DNA of 64,000 nt from Streptomyces sp. DSM 110735 (GTDB lineage: Bacteria; Actinomycetota; Actinomycetes; Streptomycetales; Streptomycetaceae): assembly GCF_016482685.1 (NCBI RefSeq), contig NZ_JACYHF010000020.1, forward strand, positions 47,935 through 111,934. Direction: 5' to 3'. The notes beneath the pieces are model-generated. The model did not search any database, was not told where the DNA came from, and worked only from the letters and a program-made list of their open reading frames with translations. Numbering within the stretch: the stretch's first letter is position 1; the number at the start of each line of letters is the position of its first letter. Below, in pieces: positions 26,670 through 35,771 of the stretch. The translations under genes were made by a program, and so were the position numbers.

Positions 26670-27797
26670 TCAGAGCCAGCCGTTGCGCCGGAAGCCCCGG
26701 TAGACCACCGCACAGAACAACGCGGTCACGGACATGACGAGCGGATAGCCGAACCGCCAGTCCAGCTCCGGCATGTGCTTGAAGTTCATGCCGTACACAC
26801 CGCACACCATCGTCGGCACGGCGATCACCGCCGCCCAGGCCGTGATCTTCCGCATGTCCTCGTTCTGCGCGACCGTCACCTGCGCCAGATGCGCCTGGAG
26901 GATCGAGTTGAGCAGTTCGTCGAACGCGGCGATCTGGTCCCGGGCCCGTATCAAGTGGTCGAGCACGTCCCGGAAGTACGCCTGGATCTCCGGGTCCACC
27001 ACCCGTATCGGCCGGGTCGCCAGATCCTCCAGCGGTCGTCCGAGCGGCACCACCGCCCGCTTCAGCTCCAGCAGTTCGCGCTTCATCTGGTAGATGCGGC
27101 CGGGGTCCGTGCGCGCGCCGTTCTCCGCGAACACGTCCGTCTCGACCAGGTCGATGTCCCCCTGCACCGCGTCCGTGACGTTCAGGTACTCGTCCACGAC
27201 ATGGTCCGCGATGGCGTACAGCACTGCCGCCGGACCCTTCGCGAGCTGTTCCGGACGCGCCTCCAGTTCCTCCCGCAGCGGGCCCAGAGAGCCGTGCCGT
27301 CCGTGCCGCACGGTGACGACGAAGTCCTCGCCGAGGAACACCATGATCTCGCCGGTGTCCACGACCTCGCTGGTCGCCGTCAGTTGCTCGTGCTCCACGT
27401 AACAGACCGTTTTGAAGACCGCGAACAGCGTCTCTCCGTACCGCTCCAGCTTCGGGCGCTGGTGGGCCTCCACCGCGTCCTCCACCGCCAGCGGATGCAG
27501 GTCGAACAGCTCGGCGATGCCCGCGAACTCCTGGGCCGTCGGCTCGTGCAGCCCCAGCCAGACGAAGCCCTCCCCGCTCTTGCGGACCGTCCGCACCGCG
27601 TCGACCAGATCTATGGCGCCGGGCACCCGGACACCCTCCTGGTACGTCACGCAGTTGACCACCGAGGAACCCAGGGGTGACCTGGCCGGGTGGCTCAGGT
27701 CGACCCGGGGGCGCCGTCTGGCCAGCCGTGCCACCTTGCGCAGGCCGCCGACTCCGCTCAGCCCCGTGACCTTCCGCAGATTGCCCGCCATGGTCAT
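26670..27797 (-). CDS. corA: CorA-type magnesium/cobalt transporter
   Basis: A 375-residue CorA channel. A large cytoplasmic N-terminal domain (to about residue 305) precedes two C-terminal membrane helices, with the signature YGMNF at the end of the first (ITAWAAVIAVPTMVCGVYGMNF) and VMSVTALFCAVVYRGF as the second. The inter-helix loop HMPELDW is the usual acidic periplasmic loop. The ATG at 27797 has AAGGAG 6 nt upstream; the ATG two codons later is a weaker choice. A frame extending to 28139 overlaps the divergent methyltransferase and is spurious. Confidence 0.93.
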   Translation of the reverse strand: MTMAGNLRKVTGLSGVGGLRKVARLARRRPRVDLSHPARSPLGSSVVNCVTYQEGVRVPGAIDLVDAVRTVRKSGEGFVWLGLHEPTAQEFAGIAELFDLHPLAVEDAVEAHQRPKLERYGETLFAVFKTVCYVEHEQLTATSEVVDTGEIMVFLGEDFVVTVRHGRHGSLGPLREELEARPEQLAKGPAAVLYAIADHVVDEYLNVTDAVQGDIDLVETDVFAENGARTDPGRIYQMKRELLELKRAVVPLGRPLEDLATRPIRVVDPEIQAYFRDVLDHLIRARDQIAAFDELLNSILQAHLAQVTVAQNEDMRKITAWAAVIAVPTMVCGVYGMNFKHMPELDWRFGYPLVMSVTALFCAVVYRGFRRNGWL

Positions 27798-27976
27798 CTG
27801 GATCTCCTTGCCCTGGATCTCCTCACGTGACGCTTTCGCGCCTTGCCCGGCCAGTGTGCCAGTCCTGCGACCAGCGCGGAAAAGCCTGTGGGAACAGGGA
27901 GTTCCGCTTTGTTCCCGCCTGTGGACAACGGGACGCCGAGGGGCGTGGAGCAGGCGTTTGCTGGAATGATCACGAC

Positions 27977-28771
27977 ATGACGCGACCCGACGGATACCTT
28001 CTGGACAACCGCCAGACGGAGGCGCAGGAACGCTTCGACGCCTTCGCCTCCCTCTTCGATCCCACGACCTTCCGCCACCTCGAACGCCTCGGCATCGGCC
28101 CCGGTCAGCGCTGCTGGGAAGTCGGAGCAGGCGGCACATCCGTCGTGTCCTGGCTGGCCCGGAAGGTCGGCCCCACCGGCGAGGTCGTCGCCACCGACAT
28201 CGACACCACCCGGCTCGCCGCCGCGGCCCGGCCCCCGGTCCGGGTCCTGGTCCACGACGTGGGCACCGAGGAGCCGCCCGGGCAACGCTTCGACCTGGTG
28301 CACGCCCGGCTGGTCCTCGTCCATGTCCCCGACCGGGAACGGGCGTTGCGCTCGATGATCGACGCGCTGAAGCCGGGCGGCCATCTGCTCGTCGAGGACG
28401 CCGACCCCGCCCTGCAGCCCCTCCTCTGCCCCGACGAGTACGGCCCCGAGCAGGAGCTGGCGAACCGGCTGCGGCAGGGCTTCCGCACCCTGCTCGCCGG
28501 GCGCGGCGCCGACCTCTCTTACGGCCGCAAGCTCCCGCGCCTGCTCCGTGACGCCGGGCTGCGCGAGGTGGAAGCCGACGCGTACTTCCCCGTCACCTCA
28601 CCCGCCTGCACCGCCCTGGAGTCCGCCACCGTCCGGCAGATCCGGGACCGGCTCGTCGCGGCGGGGATCGCCACCGACGAGGAGATCGACCGGCACCTGG
28701 CCCACGTGGAAGCGGGCGGCATGGACCTCGCCACGGCCCCGATGATCTCGGCGTGGGGACGCAAGGACTGA
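27977..28771 (+). CDS. class I SAM-dependent methyltransferase
   Basis: A 264-residue methyltransferase. Motif I is CWEVGAGGTSVVSWLARKV (about residues 44-62), then VVATDIDTTRLA, LVHARLVLVHVPDRERAL (motif IV) and LKPGGHLLVEDADP. Its closest style is the UbiE/Methyltransf_25 group acting on small molecules; the substrate is unknown. The ATG at 27977 lacks a ribosome binding site. It diverges from corA and is convergent with psuK, with 5 nt between stops. Confidence 0.82.
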   Translation: MTRPDGYLLDNRQTEAQERFDAFASLFDPTTFRHLERLGIGPGQRCWEVGAGGTSVVSWLARKVGPTGEVVATDIDTTRLAAAARPPVRVLVHDVGTEEPPGQRFDLVHARLVLVHVPDRERALRSMIDALKPGGHLLVEDADPALQPLLCPDEYGPEQELANRLRQGFRTLLAGRGADLSYGRKLPRLLRDAGLREVEADAYFPVTSPACTALESATVRQIRDRLVAAGIATDEEIDRHLAHVEAGGMDLATAPMISAWGRKD

Positions 28772-28776
28772 CGTCC

Positions 28777-29766
28777 TCACGGGCCGGGTGCGGGCGCCGC
28801 GGGGTCCGACCGGTGCGCCTCGTACGGCTCGGGGGCGGTGGTGTCTCCCGTACTCGGCGGCGGAGTCGGTGGCCGACCTCCCACCCGCTCCACCGCCCGC
28901 GCCCCGGCCAGACACCCCCGCTGCGCCGCCTCCTCGACGGACGCGCCCGCGACCAGGGCGGCGAGGAACGCCCCGGTGAACGCGTCACCCGCGCCCGTGG
29001 TGTCCCGGGGAACGGCAGGTACGGCCGGAATCCGCGCCCGGACCGAGCCGGACCGGGCCACCAGCGCTCCCTCCGCCCCCGACTTGGCCACCACGACCGG
29101 GACCAGCCCGCTCAACTCGGCCGCCGCGTCCGCCCAGTCGGTCCGGCAGGTCAGCAGACACGCCTCGTCCCGGCTGGGCAGCAGCACGTCCAGGTCACGT
29201 GCGAACGCGAGGAAGCGGTCCACACCGAGTTCCGCGAGGAAGCCCGCCGAGGCGGGGTCGAGGCTGACCGGTACGCCACGCGCGCGTGCCGCGGCGAGCG
29301 CCCTCCGCGCCAGCTCCCGGCTCGACTCCGCGAACAGCAGATAACCCGACAGATGCAGTCTGCCGACGCCGTCGAGCAACGCGTCCGACCAGTCGGCGGG
29401 TTCGAGCCGCAGCGAGGCGCCGCTGCACGTGAGGAACGTGCGCTCGGCCGCCGCCCCGGCGTCGACCAGGCAGATCACGGTGCCGGTCGGCGCCACCGGA
29501 TCGACCACCAGGCGGGGGTGCACCCCGGCCGCGCGCAGTTCCCGCTCGTGCCAGCGCGCCGTGTCCGCGCCGACCCGCGCCAGCAGCCGTACGTCCGCAC
29601 AGCCCGTGTGGGCGGCCCAGCAGGCCACGTTGGCGCCCGCGCCGCCCGGCAGCGTGCGGATCGCGGCGGCGGTGTCGGTGCCGGTCGCGAGCGGTCCCGG
29701 ATGCCGGGCCACGATGTCGGTGATCACGTCACCGACGACCAGGAGACCGCCCGCCGGGCCGGTCAC
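28777..29766 (-). CDS. psuK: PfkB family kinase, probably pseudouridine kinase
   Basis: A 329-residue ribokinase-family protein. The N-terminal VVGDVITDIVARHPG and LPGGAGANVACWAAHTG match PfkB signature 1. DTTGAGDAFTGAFLAAL (catalytic Asp in GAGD) is signature 2. The C-terminal ~40 residues are Pro/Thr-rich. The GTG at 29766 overlaps the psuG stop as GTGA. Partnership with PsuG suggests that this enzyme phosphorylates pseudouridine to the 5'-phosphate, which PsuG then cleaves; this assignment rests on context, since PfkB enzymes are hard to separate by sequence. Confidence 0.82.
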   Translation of the reverse strand: MTGPAGGLLVVGDVITDIVARHPGPLATGTDTAAAIRTLPGGAGANVACWAAHTGCADVRLLARVGADTARWHERELRAAGVHPRLVVDPVAPTGTVICLVDAGAAAERTFLTCSGASLRLEPADWSDALLDGVGRLHLSGYLLFAESSRELARRALAAARARGVPVSLDPASAGFLAELGVDRFLAFARDLDVLLPSRDEACLLTCRTDWADAAAELSGLVPVVVAKSGAEGALVARSGSVRARIPAVPAVPRDTTGAGDAFTGAFLAALVAGASVEEAAQRGCLAGARAVERVGGRPPTPPPSTGDTTAPEPYEAHRSDPAAPAPGP

Positions 29767-30671
29767 TCCCCGGCCCACGCCAGGGCGATCCGCGCCGCCA
29801 GCCGTACATTGCCGCGCACCGCCGACAGGTTGGCCCGCAGCGACGCCCCGTCCGTGTGCCGGACCAGGTAGCCCAGCAGGAACGGGGTGACCGCCTGGCC
29901 GGTGACGCCCTCGCGCTCGCAGGCGTCCAGTGCCTCGGCGAGCACGCGCGCGTGCAGCCCGGGATCGAGCTGCTGCTCCGGCGGGACCGGGTTGGCGACG
30001 ATGAGCGCCGACTCCTGCGCGCCGAGCGCGTCCTGGGCCCGCATCACCTCGGCCACCTGCTCCGGGCCGTCCAGCGTCCAGTCCACCGGATGGCCGGAGT
30101 CCGACAGATAGAAGCCGGGGAACCGGTCCGTGCGGTAACCGGCGACGCTCACGCCCAGTGTCTCCAGGCGCTCCAGGGTCGCCGGTACGTCCAGGATCGA
30201 CTTGACCCCCGCGCACACCACGGTGATCCGGGTGCGGGCCAGCAGGCCCAGGTCCGCCGACTCGTCCTGGGTGAGCGTCCACTGCCGGTGCACCCCGCCG
30301 AGACCCCCGGTGGCGAACACCCGGATGCCTGCCAGTGCCGCGAGCCGGGCCGTCGCCGACACCGTGGTGGCGCCGCTCGCCCCCGCGGCGACCGCCAGGG
30401 GCAGATCGCGGTGGCTCAGCTTTCTGATCGCGTCCTCGCCCGCGACCCGCTCCAGCTCGTCCTTGGTGAGGCCGACTCGGGGGCGTCCGTCCAGCACGGC
30501 GACGGTCGCCGGCACGGCGCCCTCCCGGCGTACCGCGTCCTCCAGCTCCAGGCCGACCCTCAGGTTGTCCGGGCGGGGCAGTCCGTGCGCGATGATCGTC
30601 GATTCCAGGGCCACCACCGGCCGTCCGGCGGACATCGCCTCCCGGACTTCCTCCGACATCACCAGCACCAT
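29763..30671 (-). CDS. psuG: pseudouridine-5'-phosphate glycosidase
   Basis: A 302-residue PsuG. The enzyme reversibly splits pseudouridine 5'-phosphate into uracil and ribose 5-phosphate, breaking a C-C glycosidic bond in RNA turnover. Diagnostic segments are VALESTIIAHGLPRPDNL (N-terminus), KLSHRDLPLAVAAGASGATTVSAT split by the loop, FATGGLGGVHR, VVCAGVKSILD (catalytic Lys) and GVTGQAVTPFLLGYL. The length is typical. The ATG at 30671 has GGAGG 6 nt upstream. It forms a two-gene operon with psuK. Confidence 0.93.
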   Translation of the reverse strand: MVLVMSEEVREAMSAGRPVVALESTIIAHGLPRPDNLRVGLELEDAVRREGAVPATVAVLDGRPRVGLTKDELERVAGEDAIRKLSHRDLPLAVAAGASGATTVSATARLAALAGIRVFATGGLGGVHRQWTLTQDESADLGLLARTRITVVCAGVKSILDVPATLERLETLGVSVAGYRTDRFPGFYLSDSGHPVDWTLDGPEQVAEVMRAQDALGAQESALIVANPVPPEQQLDPGLHARVLAEALDACEREGVTGQAVTPFLLGYLVRHTDGASLRANLSAVRGNVRLAARIALAWAGE

Positions 30672-30777
30672 GTGCCCGCCTCCTGTCAGTCGGTCCCCAC
30701 TCCCTTTCTGGCGGGCGGGGCGCCCGGCTAAACGGACCGGGGGCGCCTGGCTGGACGGAACCCCGGATGCGGGGCCG

Positions 30778-31332
30778 TCAGAACAGCGGTTCCGGCAGCA
30801 CGCCCTCCAGCGCGAGCAATCGGCGCTTGGTCTCCAGACCGCCCCCGAAACCGCCGATCCCGCCGTCGCTCTCCACGACCCGGTGACACGGCACGATTAC
30901 GGGCAGCGGGTTGGCGCCCATCGCCGCGCCCACCGCCTGCGCCCCGCCGGGCTGCCCGACCCGGCCCGCGAGGTCGCCGTAGCCCACCACCGTGCCGTAG
31001 GGGACGCCGGAGGCCAGCTCGCGCAGCACCTCCCGGTTGAAGCCGGAGATCAGCGACCAGTCCAGGGGCAGGTCGAAGTCGCGGCGCTCACCGGCGAGAT
31101 ACGCCTCGACCTGCCGTATCGCCTCCGCGAGCAGCGGGGCGTCCGGGTCCTCGACGGGCTCGGCGCCCAGCCTGGCCGTCAGCCGCTCGAGGACGCGCTC
31201 GCGGATCGCGTCCGTGGCGTGGAAGACGACGTTGACCACTCCCTGGCGGGTCGCCGCCAGCATCAGCGGGCCGATGCCGGTGTCCATGACGGTCCACACG
31301 ACCCGCTGCTCGTCCTGCCCATGGCTGTCCAT
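30778..31332 (-). CDS. ogt: methylated-DNA-[protein]-cysteine S-methyltransferase
   Basis: A 184-residue DNA repair protein that transfers alkyl groups from O6-alkylguanine to its own Cys. The active-site motif is VIVPCHRVV, preceded by the helix-turn-helix region with QAVGAAMGANPLP. VPYGTVVGYGDLAGRVG matches the DNA-binding segment. The N-terminal domain has no Ada-type AraC fusion. The ATG at 31332 has no ribosome binding site. A TACGGT box 6 nt upstream belongs to the damage-type promoter listed separately, so the mRNA is probably leaderless. Confidence 0.94.
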   Translation of the reverse strand: MDSHGQDEQRVVWTVMDTGIGPLMLAATRQGVVNVVFHATDAIRERVLERLTARLGAEPVEDPDAPLLAEAIRQVEAYLAGERRDFDLPLDWSLISGFNREVLRELASGVPYGTVVGYGDLAGRVGQPGGAQAVGAAMGANPLPVIVPCHRVVESDGGIGGFGGGLETKRRLLALEGVLPEPLF

Positions 31333-31338
31333 GCGCCC

Positions 31339-31361
31339 ACCGTACGACCAGGCACTGACAA
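31339..31361 (-). promoter_or_regulatory. RecA-NDp/PafBC-type damage promoter of ogt
   Basis: On the minus strand TTGTCA (31361-31356) is followed by GTG, and after an 11-nt spacer by TACGGT (31344-31339). This matches the actinobacterial LexA-independent damage motif TTGTCR-GTG-N8-TANNNT. The box ends 6 nt before the ogt ATG. The motif is read directly; control by PafBC is inferred from the motif. Confidence 0.8.
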
Positions 31362-31374
31362 CGCCCCTCGCGGT

Positions 31375-32247
31375 TCAGTACGCGCTCAGTGCCGCCCGCA
31401 CCACGTCCGGCTTGTTGGTGATGACGCCGTTCACGCCGTAGTTCCGGACCTTGCGTGCCGTGGCCGCGTCGTTGACCGTCCAGGCGAAGACCCGCAGCGG
31501 CTTGCCGTGCGCCCCGGTGAAGGCGTGCACGGTGGAGACGTAACTGGTGGAGATGGTGCCGTGGGAGGGGTTGATCAGGTCGACGTAACGCGCGTACACG
31601 TTCAGCCTGGTCACCGCCGGGCGGCCCAGCAGGGCGGTGGTCACGGCGGGCTTGAGCTGGTGCACCTTGCGCACGCTGCTCCCGCTGAAGCTCTGCACGA
31701 TCAGCCGCTTCAGATGCGCCTTGTCCAGCCAGCCCTCGTTGCCCAGGGACTTCAGGATCTGCTGCTCCATGCCGGGGTACAGCTCGGGGTTCTTGACCTC
31801 CAGGAGCAGACTCTCGTGGTTGTGCTCGACACGGCGCATGTACTGCTCCAGCGTCGGCACGCGCGTGCCCGCGTACTTGGGGGAGTACCAACTGCCCGCG
31901 TCCAGGCGGGCGATCTCGGCGGCGGTGAAGTCCTTCACCTTCCAGGGCGCGCGGTGCGGGAAGACCTTCTCGACATTGGTGGTGCGCGCCAGGTTGTCGT
32001 CGTGGATGACGACCAGGCGGCCGTCCTTGGTGCGCTGCACGTCGTTCTCGACCCAGGTGAAGCCCAGCTTCGCGGCCTTGTCGATGGAGGCCAGCGTGTT
32101 CTCGGGCGCGTACGCGGAGGCGCCCCGGTGGGCGATCACCGTGGGCTGGGTCACGGCCCGGGCCGGCCGCGCGTCGGAGGCGGGGGCCAGCAGGACAGCC
32201 GTTCCCAGGGCCGCGGTGGCCACTGCGGCGACTGCGTGCGCGTGCAT
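31375..32247 (-). CDS. glycerophosphodiester phosphodiesterase, secreted
   Basis: A 290-residue exported enzyme. The N-terminus HAHAVAAVATAALGTAVLLAP is a hydrophobic signal sequence with likely cleavage near residues 26-30. The GDPD catalytic core has IAHRGASAYAPENTLAS (catalytic His-Arg-Gly), TWVENDVQRTKDGRLVVIHDD (metal ligands and second His) and a C-terminal VFAWTVNDAATARKV. It would hydrolyse glycerophosphodiesters to glycerol 3-phosphate outside the cell. The ATG at 32247 has AGGAG upstream. Confidence 0.9.
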   Translation of the reverse strand: MHAHAVAAVATAALGTAVLLAPASDARPARAVTQPTVIAHRGASAYAPENTLASIDKAAKLGFTWVENDVQRTKDGRLVVIHDDNLARTTNVEKVFPHRAPWKVKDFTAAEIARLDAGSWYSPKYAGTRVPTLEQYMRRVEHNHESLLLEVKNPELYPGMEQQILKSLGNEGWLDKAHLKRLIVQSFSGSSVRKVHQLKPAVTTALLGRPAVTRLNVYARYVDLINPSHGTISTSYVSTVHAFTGAHGKPLRVFAWTVNDAATARKVRNYGVNGVITNKPDVVRAALSAY

Positions 32248-32528
32248 GGGTACTCCTCACGTCCAGCGAATACCGACAGCACCAGAGTGACAGCAGAGCG
32301 TCAACGGCACGCGGGCGCAGCAGGGCCACAGGATGAACGGTGTGGGCCAACCGCGCACACCTCTGCCGCACAAGTGGGGTAAGCCCGTGATTCTTTGCCG
32401 GATAATCATTCGACCATTCCGGTGGCGGTCATACTCTCTGCGTCAACCCCGACCGCCAGCCGCGGTCCTGGGCCAGGGGAGTGTTCCGGGGGTTCCGGTT
32501 ACACGTTTGGGCGGAAGGGCAGCCGCGG

Positions 32529-33407
32529 ATGCAGGGCACGGTCGACGGCTTCGACTATGGGGTGGCGACCCCTCTTGTGGGCTATGTGATGGCATGCCTC
32601 GGCGGCGCTCTCGGGCTGCGCTGTGTGGCACGGTCCCTGCTGGTCACACGCGTGTGGCGGGCGGCGTGGCTGGCGCTCGGGTCGGTCGCGATCGGCTCCG
32701 GCGTCTGGACCATGCACTTCATCGCCATGATGGGCTTCTCCATCGACGGAACGCCGCTCCGCTTCGACGGTCCCATGACCTGGGCGAGCCTCGGACTCGC
32801 CGTCGTCATGGTCGGCGTCGGGATCTTCATCGTCGGTTACCGGGGCACCGACCGCACCTCGCTCGTCACCGGCGGCACGATCACCGGTCTGGGCGTCGCC
32901 TCAATGCACTACCTCGGCATGGCGGCGGTCCGCTTCGGCGGCCACTTCACCTACAACACGCTCACCGTGGCCGCCTCCGTCGTGATCGCCGTCGCGGCCG
33001 CGACCACCGCCCTGTGGGCCGCCGGACGCGTCCGGGGTCTCGCGGGCAGCCTCGGCGCCAGCCTCGTCCTCGGTCTCGCCGTCACCGGCATGCACTACAC
33101 CGGCATGGCCGCCCTCGGCGTCCACCTGCATCACACCGCGCATACCGTCCCGCCCGGCGCGCCCGCCGAGGCGCTCGTGCCGATCCTCGTCGGACCGCTC
33201 GCCCTGCTGCTCCTCGCCGGAGCCGTCGTCGTGTTCGACCCGCTCATGGTCAAGGGCGGGCAGCCGCGCCCGGCCGCCGAGTCCAAACCGGGCGTCCCGG
33301 CCGCCACCATCCCCTCCCACCAGCACCTTCGCCCGCCGCACCGACCGGGCCGCCAGCCCGTCGGGCACGCCGGGGCGCAGGGCTCCCGGACCCCGCACGG
33401 CCACTGA
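32529..33407 (+). CDS. MHYT-domain membrane sensor protein
   Basis: A 292-residue membrane protein with about seven helices and three MHYT-type motifs: MHFIAMMGF (near residue 59), MHYLGMAAV (near 128) and MHYTGMAAL (near 190). The MHYT domain is predicted to bind a metal, probably copper, at the outer membrane face and to sense O2, CO or NO. No signalling domain follows the membrane part; the C-terminal ~50 residues are a Pro/His-rich tail. The ATG at 32529 follows GGAAGG. The upstream gap 32248-32528 has an AT-rich stretch near 32390-32440 that could be its promoter. Confidence 0.85.
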   Translation: MQGTVDGFDYGVATPLVGYVMACLGGALGLRCVARSLLVTRVWRAAWLALGSVAIGSGVWTMHFIAMMGFSIDGTPLRFDGPMTWASLGLAVVMVGVGIFIVGYRGTDRTSLVTGGTITGLGVASMHYLGMAAVRFGGHFTYNTLTVAASVVIAVAAATTALWAAGRVRGLAGSLGASLVLGLAVTGMHYTGMAALGVHLHHTAHTVPPGAPAEALVPILVGPLALLLLAGAVVVFDPLMVKGGQPRPAAESKPGVPAATIPSHQHLRPPHRPGRQPVGHAGAQGSRTPHGH

Positions 33408-33416
33408 CCCGGTCCG

Positions 33417-33439
33417 TTGTCAGTGGCGGGTCGTACGGT
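33417..33439 (+). promoter_or_regulatory. RecA-NDp/PafBC-type damage promoter of uvrB
   Basis: TTGTCA at 33417-33422, GTG, then TACGGT at 33434-33439, with an 11-nt spacer. The -10 box ends 7 nt before the uvrB ATG at 33447, so the transcript is probably leaderless. It begins 10 nt after the MHYT gene stop region. Confidence 0.85.
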
Positions 33440-33446
33440 GGATGAC

Positions 33447-35615
33447 ATGCGGCCCGTTTCCCAGATCGAACGCACGGTGGCGCCCTTCGAGGTCGTCAGC
33501 CCCTACCAGCCCAGCGGCGACCAGCCGGCGGCCATCGCCGACCTGGCCAAGCGCATCGAGGCCGGGGAGAAGGACGTCGTCCTGCTCGGCGCGACCGGCA
33601 CCGGCAAGTCCGCCACCACGGCGTGGATGATCGAAAAGCTCCAGCGCCCCACCCTGGTGATGGCGCCGAACAAGACGCTGGCCGCCCAGTTGGCCAACGA
33701 GTTCCGCGAGCTGCTGCCGAACAACGCGGTCGAATACTTCGTCTCGTACTACGACTACTACCAGCCCGAGGCGTACGTCCCGCAGTCGGACACCTACATC
33801 GAGAAGGACTCCTCGATCAACGAGGAGGTCGAGCGCCTGCGCCACTCGGCCACGAACTCCCTGCTCACCCGCCGCGACGTGGTCGTGGTCGCCTCCGTCT
33901 CCTGCATCTACGGCCTCGGCACCCCGCAGGAGTACGTGGACCGCATGGTCCCGCTCCGCGTGGGCGACGAGATCGACCGCGACGAGCTGCTGCGCCGCTT
34001 CGTCGACATCCAGTACACGCGCAACGACATGGCCTTCACCCGAGGCACCTTCCGCGTGCGCGGCGACACCATCGAGATCTTCCCGGTCTACGAGGAGCTC
34101 GCCGTCCGTATCGAGATGTTCGGCGACGAGATCGAGGCGCTCTCCACGCTCCACCCGGTCACCGGCGAGATCATCACCGACGACCAGCAGCTCTACGTCT
34201 TCCCGGCCTCGCACTACATCGCCGGCCCGGAGCGCCTGGAGCGGGCGGTCAACGACATCGAGAAGGAGCTGGGCGAGCGGCTGACCGAGCTGGAGAAGCA
34301 GGGCAAGCTCCTGGAGGCCCAGCGGCTGCGGATGCGCACCACCTACGACATCGAGATGCTCCGCCAGATCGGTAGCTGCTCCGGCGTGGAGAACTACTCG
34401 ATGCACTTCGACGGGCGCCTCCCCGGCTCCGCGCCCAACACCCTGCTGGACTACTTCCCGGACGACTTCCTGCTCGTCATCGACGAGTCCCACGTCACGG
34501 TGCCCCAGATCGGCGCCATGTACGAGGGCGACGCCTCCCGCAAGCGCACCCTGGTCGACCACGGCTTCCGGCTGCCCTCCGCGCTGGACAACCGCCCGCT
34601 GAAGTGGGAGGAGTTCCAGAAGCGCGTCGGGCAGACCGTCTACCTGTCCGCGACCCCGGGCGCCTACGAGCTGTCGCGCGGCGACGGTGTCGTGGAGCAG
34701 ATCATCCGCCCCACCGGTCTGATCGACCCCGAGGTCGTCGTGAAGCCCACCGAGGGCCAGATCGACGACCTGGTGCACGAGATCCGCGAGCGCACCGAGA
34801 AGGACGAACGCGTCCTGGTCACCACGCTCACCAAGAAGATGGCCGAGGACCTCACCGACTACTTCCTGGAGCTGGGCATCCAGGTGCGCTACCTGCACAG
34901 CGACGTGGACACCCTGCGCCGCGTGGAGCTGCTGCGCGAGCTGCGCTCCGGCGAGTTCGACGTCCTGGTCGGCATCAACCTCCTGCGCGAGGGCCTGGAC
35001 CTGCCCGAGGTGTCCCTGGTGGCCATCCTCGACGCCGACAAGGAGGGTTTCCTGCGCTCGGGGACCTCGCTGATCCAGACCATCGGCCGCGCGGCGCGCA
35101 ACGTCTCCGGCCAGGTCCACATGTACGCCGACAAGATCACCCCGGCGATGGCGAAGGCCATCGACGAGACCAACCGGCGCCGCGAGAAGCAGATCGCCTA
35201 CAACAAGGCCAAGGGCATCGACCCGCAGCCGCTGCGCAAGAAGATCAACGACATCGTCGCGCAGATCGCCCGCGAAGAGGTGGACACCGAGCAGTTGCTC
35301 GGCTCGGGCTACCGCAAGCAGAAGGACGGCAAGGGGGCCAAGACACCCGTGCCGTCGCTCGGCGACAAGGCGGCGAAGAACGGCAAGGTCACCGCCGACT
35401 CCAAGTCCGCGAAGTCCACGAAGTCCGCGCGGGGCAAGGGCGCCGAGGTGACCGACCGTCCGGCGGCCGAGCTGGCAGCGCAGATCGAGGAGATGACCGA
35501 GCGGATGCGCGCCGCCGCCGCGGAGCTGAAGTTCGAGATCGCCGCCCGGCTGCGCGACGAGGTCTCCGAGATGAAGAAGGAGCTGCGCCAGATGCGGGAG
35601 GCGGGCCTCGCCTGA
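33447..35615 (+). CDS. uvrB: excinuclease ABC subunit B
   Basis: UvrB is the damage-verifying helicase-like subunit of nucleotide excision repair. The 722-residue protein has Walker A GATGTGKSATTAW (residues 48-60), the beta-hairpin YYDYYQPEAYVPQ (about 98-112), Walker B VIDESHVTV, motif VI QTIGRAARN and a C-terminal UVR motif that binds UvrC (AAELKFEIAARLRDEVSEMKK). A Lys-rich linker of about 45 residues (residues ~628-672) separates the helicase core from the UVR motif. The ATG at 33447 gives the conserved MRPVSQIERTVAPFEV. Confidence 0.97.
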   Translation: MRPVSQIERTVAPFEVVSPYQPSGDQPAAIADLAKRIEAGEKDVVLLGATGTGKSATTAWMIEKLQRPTLVMAPNKTLAAQLANEFRELLPNNAVEYFVSYYDYYQPEAYVPQSDTYIEKDSSINEEVERLRHSATNSLLTRRDVVVVASVSCIYGLGTPQEYVDRMVPLRVGDEIDRDELLRRFVDIQYTRNDMAFTRGTFRVRGDTIEIFPVYEELAVRIEMFGDEIEALSTLHPVTGEIITDDQQLYVFPASHYIAGPERLERAVNDIEKELGERLTELEKQGKLLEAQRLRMRTTYDIEMLRQIGSCSGVENYSMHFDGRLPGSAPNTLLDYFPDDFLLVIDESHVTVPQIGAMYEGDASRKRTLVDHGFRLPSALDNRPLKWEEFQKRVGQTVYLSATPGAYELSRGDGVVEQIIRPTGLIDPEVVVKPTEGQIDDLVHEIRERTEKDERVLVTTLTKKMAEDLTDYFLELGIQVRYLHSDVDTLRRVELLRELRSGEFDVLVGINLLREGLDLPEVSLVAILDADKEGFLRSGTSLIQTIGRAARNVSGQVHMYADKITPAMAKAIDETNRRREKQIAYNKAKGIDPQPLRKKINDIVAQIAREEVDTEQLLGSGYRKQKDGKGAKTPVPSLGDKAAKNGKVTADSKSAKSTKSARGKGAEVTDRPAAELAAQIEEMTERMRAAAAELKFEIAARLRDEVSEMKKELRQMREAGLA

Positions 35616-35633
35616 CCCGCTGGACACGTCAGG

Positions 35634-35687
35634 ACCCCGCCCGTGTGCGGTGTGTTGCAACACCGACACAAAGCACGGGGCGGGGTT
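35634..35687 (+). terminator. hairpin terminator after uvrB
   Basis: ACCCCGCCCGTG (35634-35645) pairs with CACGGGGCGGGGT (35674-35686) with one bulged G. An inner stem GGTGT/ACACC lies within the loop. It sits 18 nt after the uvrB stop and has no long T-run, as is common in high-GC genomes. Confidence 0.65.
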
Positions 35688-35771
35688 CGGCACGCTCGGT
35701 GGCCCTGCGTAGGGTTCCTGACAACCGCGTGACACGCGGCAACAGGGGAAGCGCCGAGAGGGGAATCAGCC

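Noticed and set aside
33420..35735. 771-codon minus-strand frame opposite uvrB
   Set aside because: Shadow of uvrB; composition dominated by Leu/Val/Gly/Asp with no domain.
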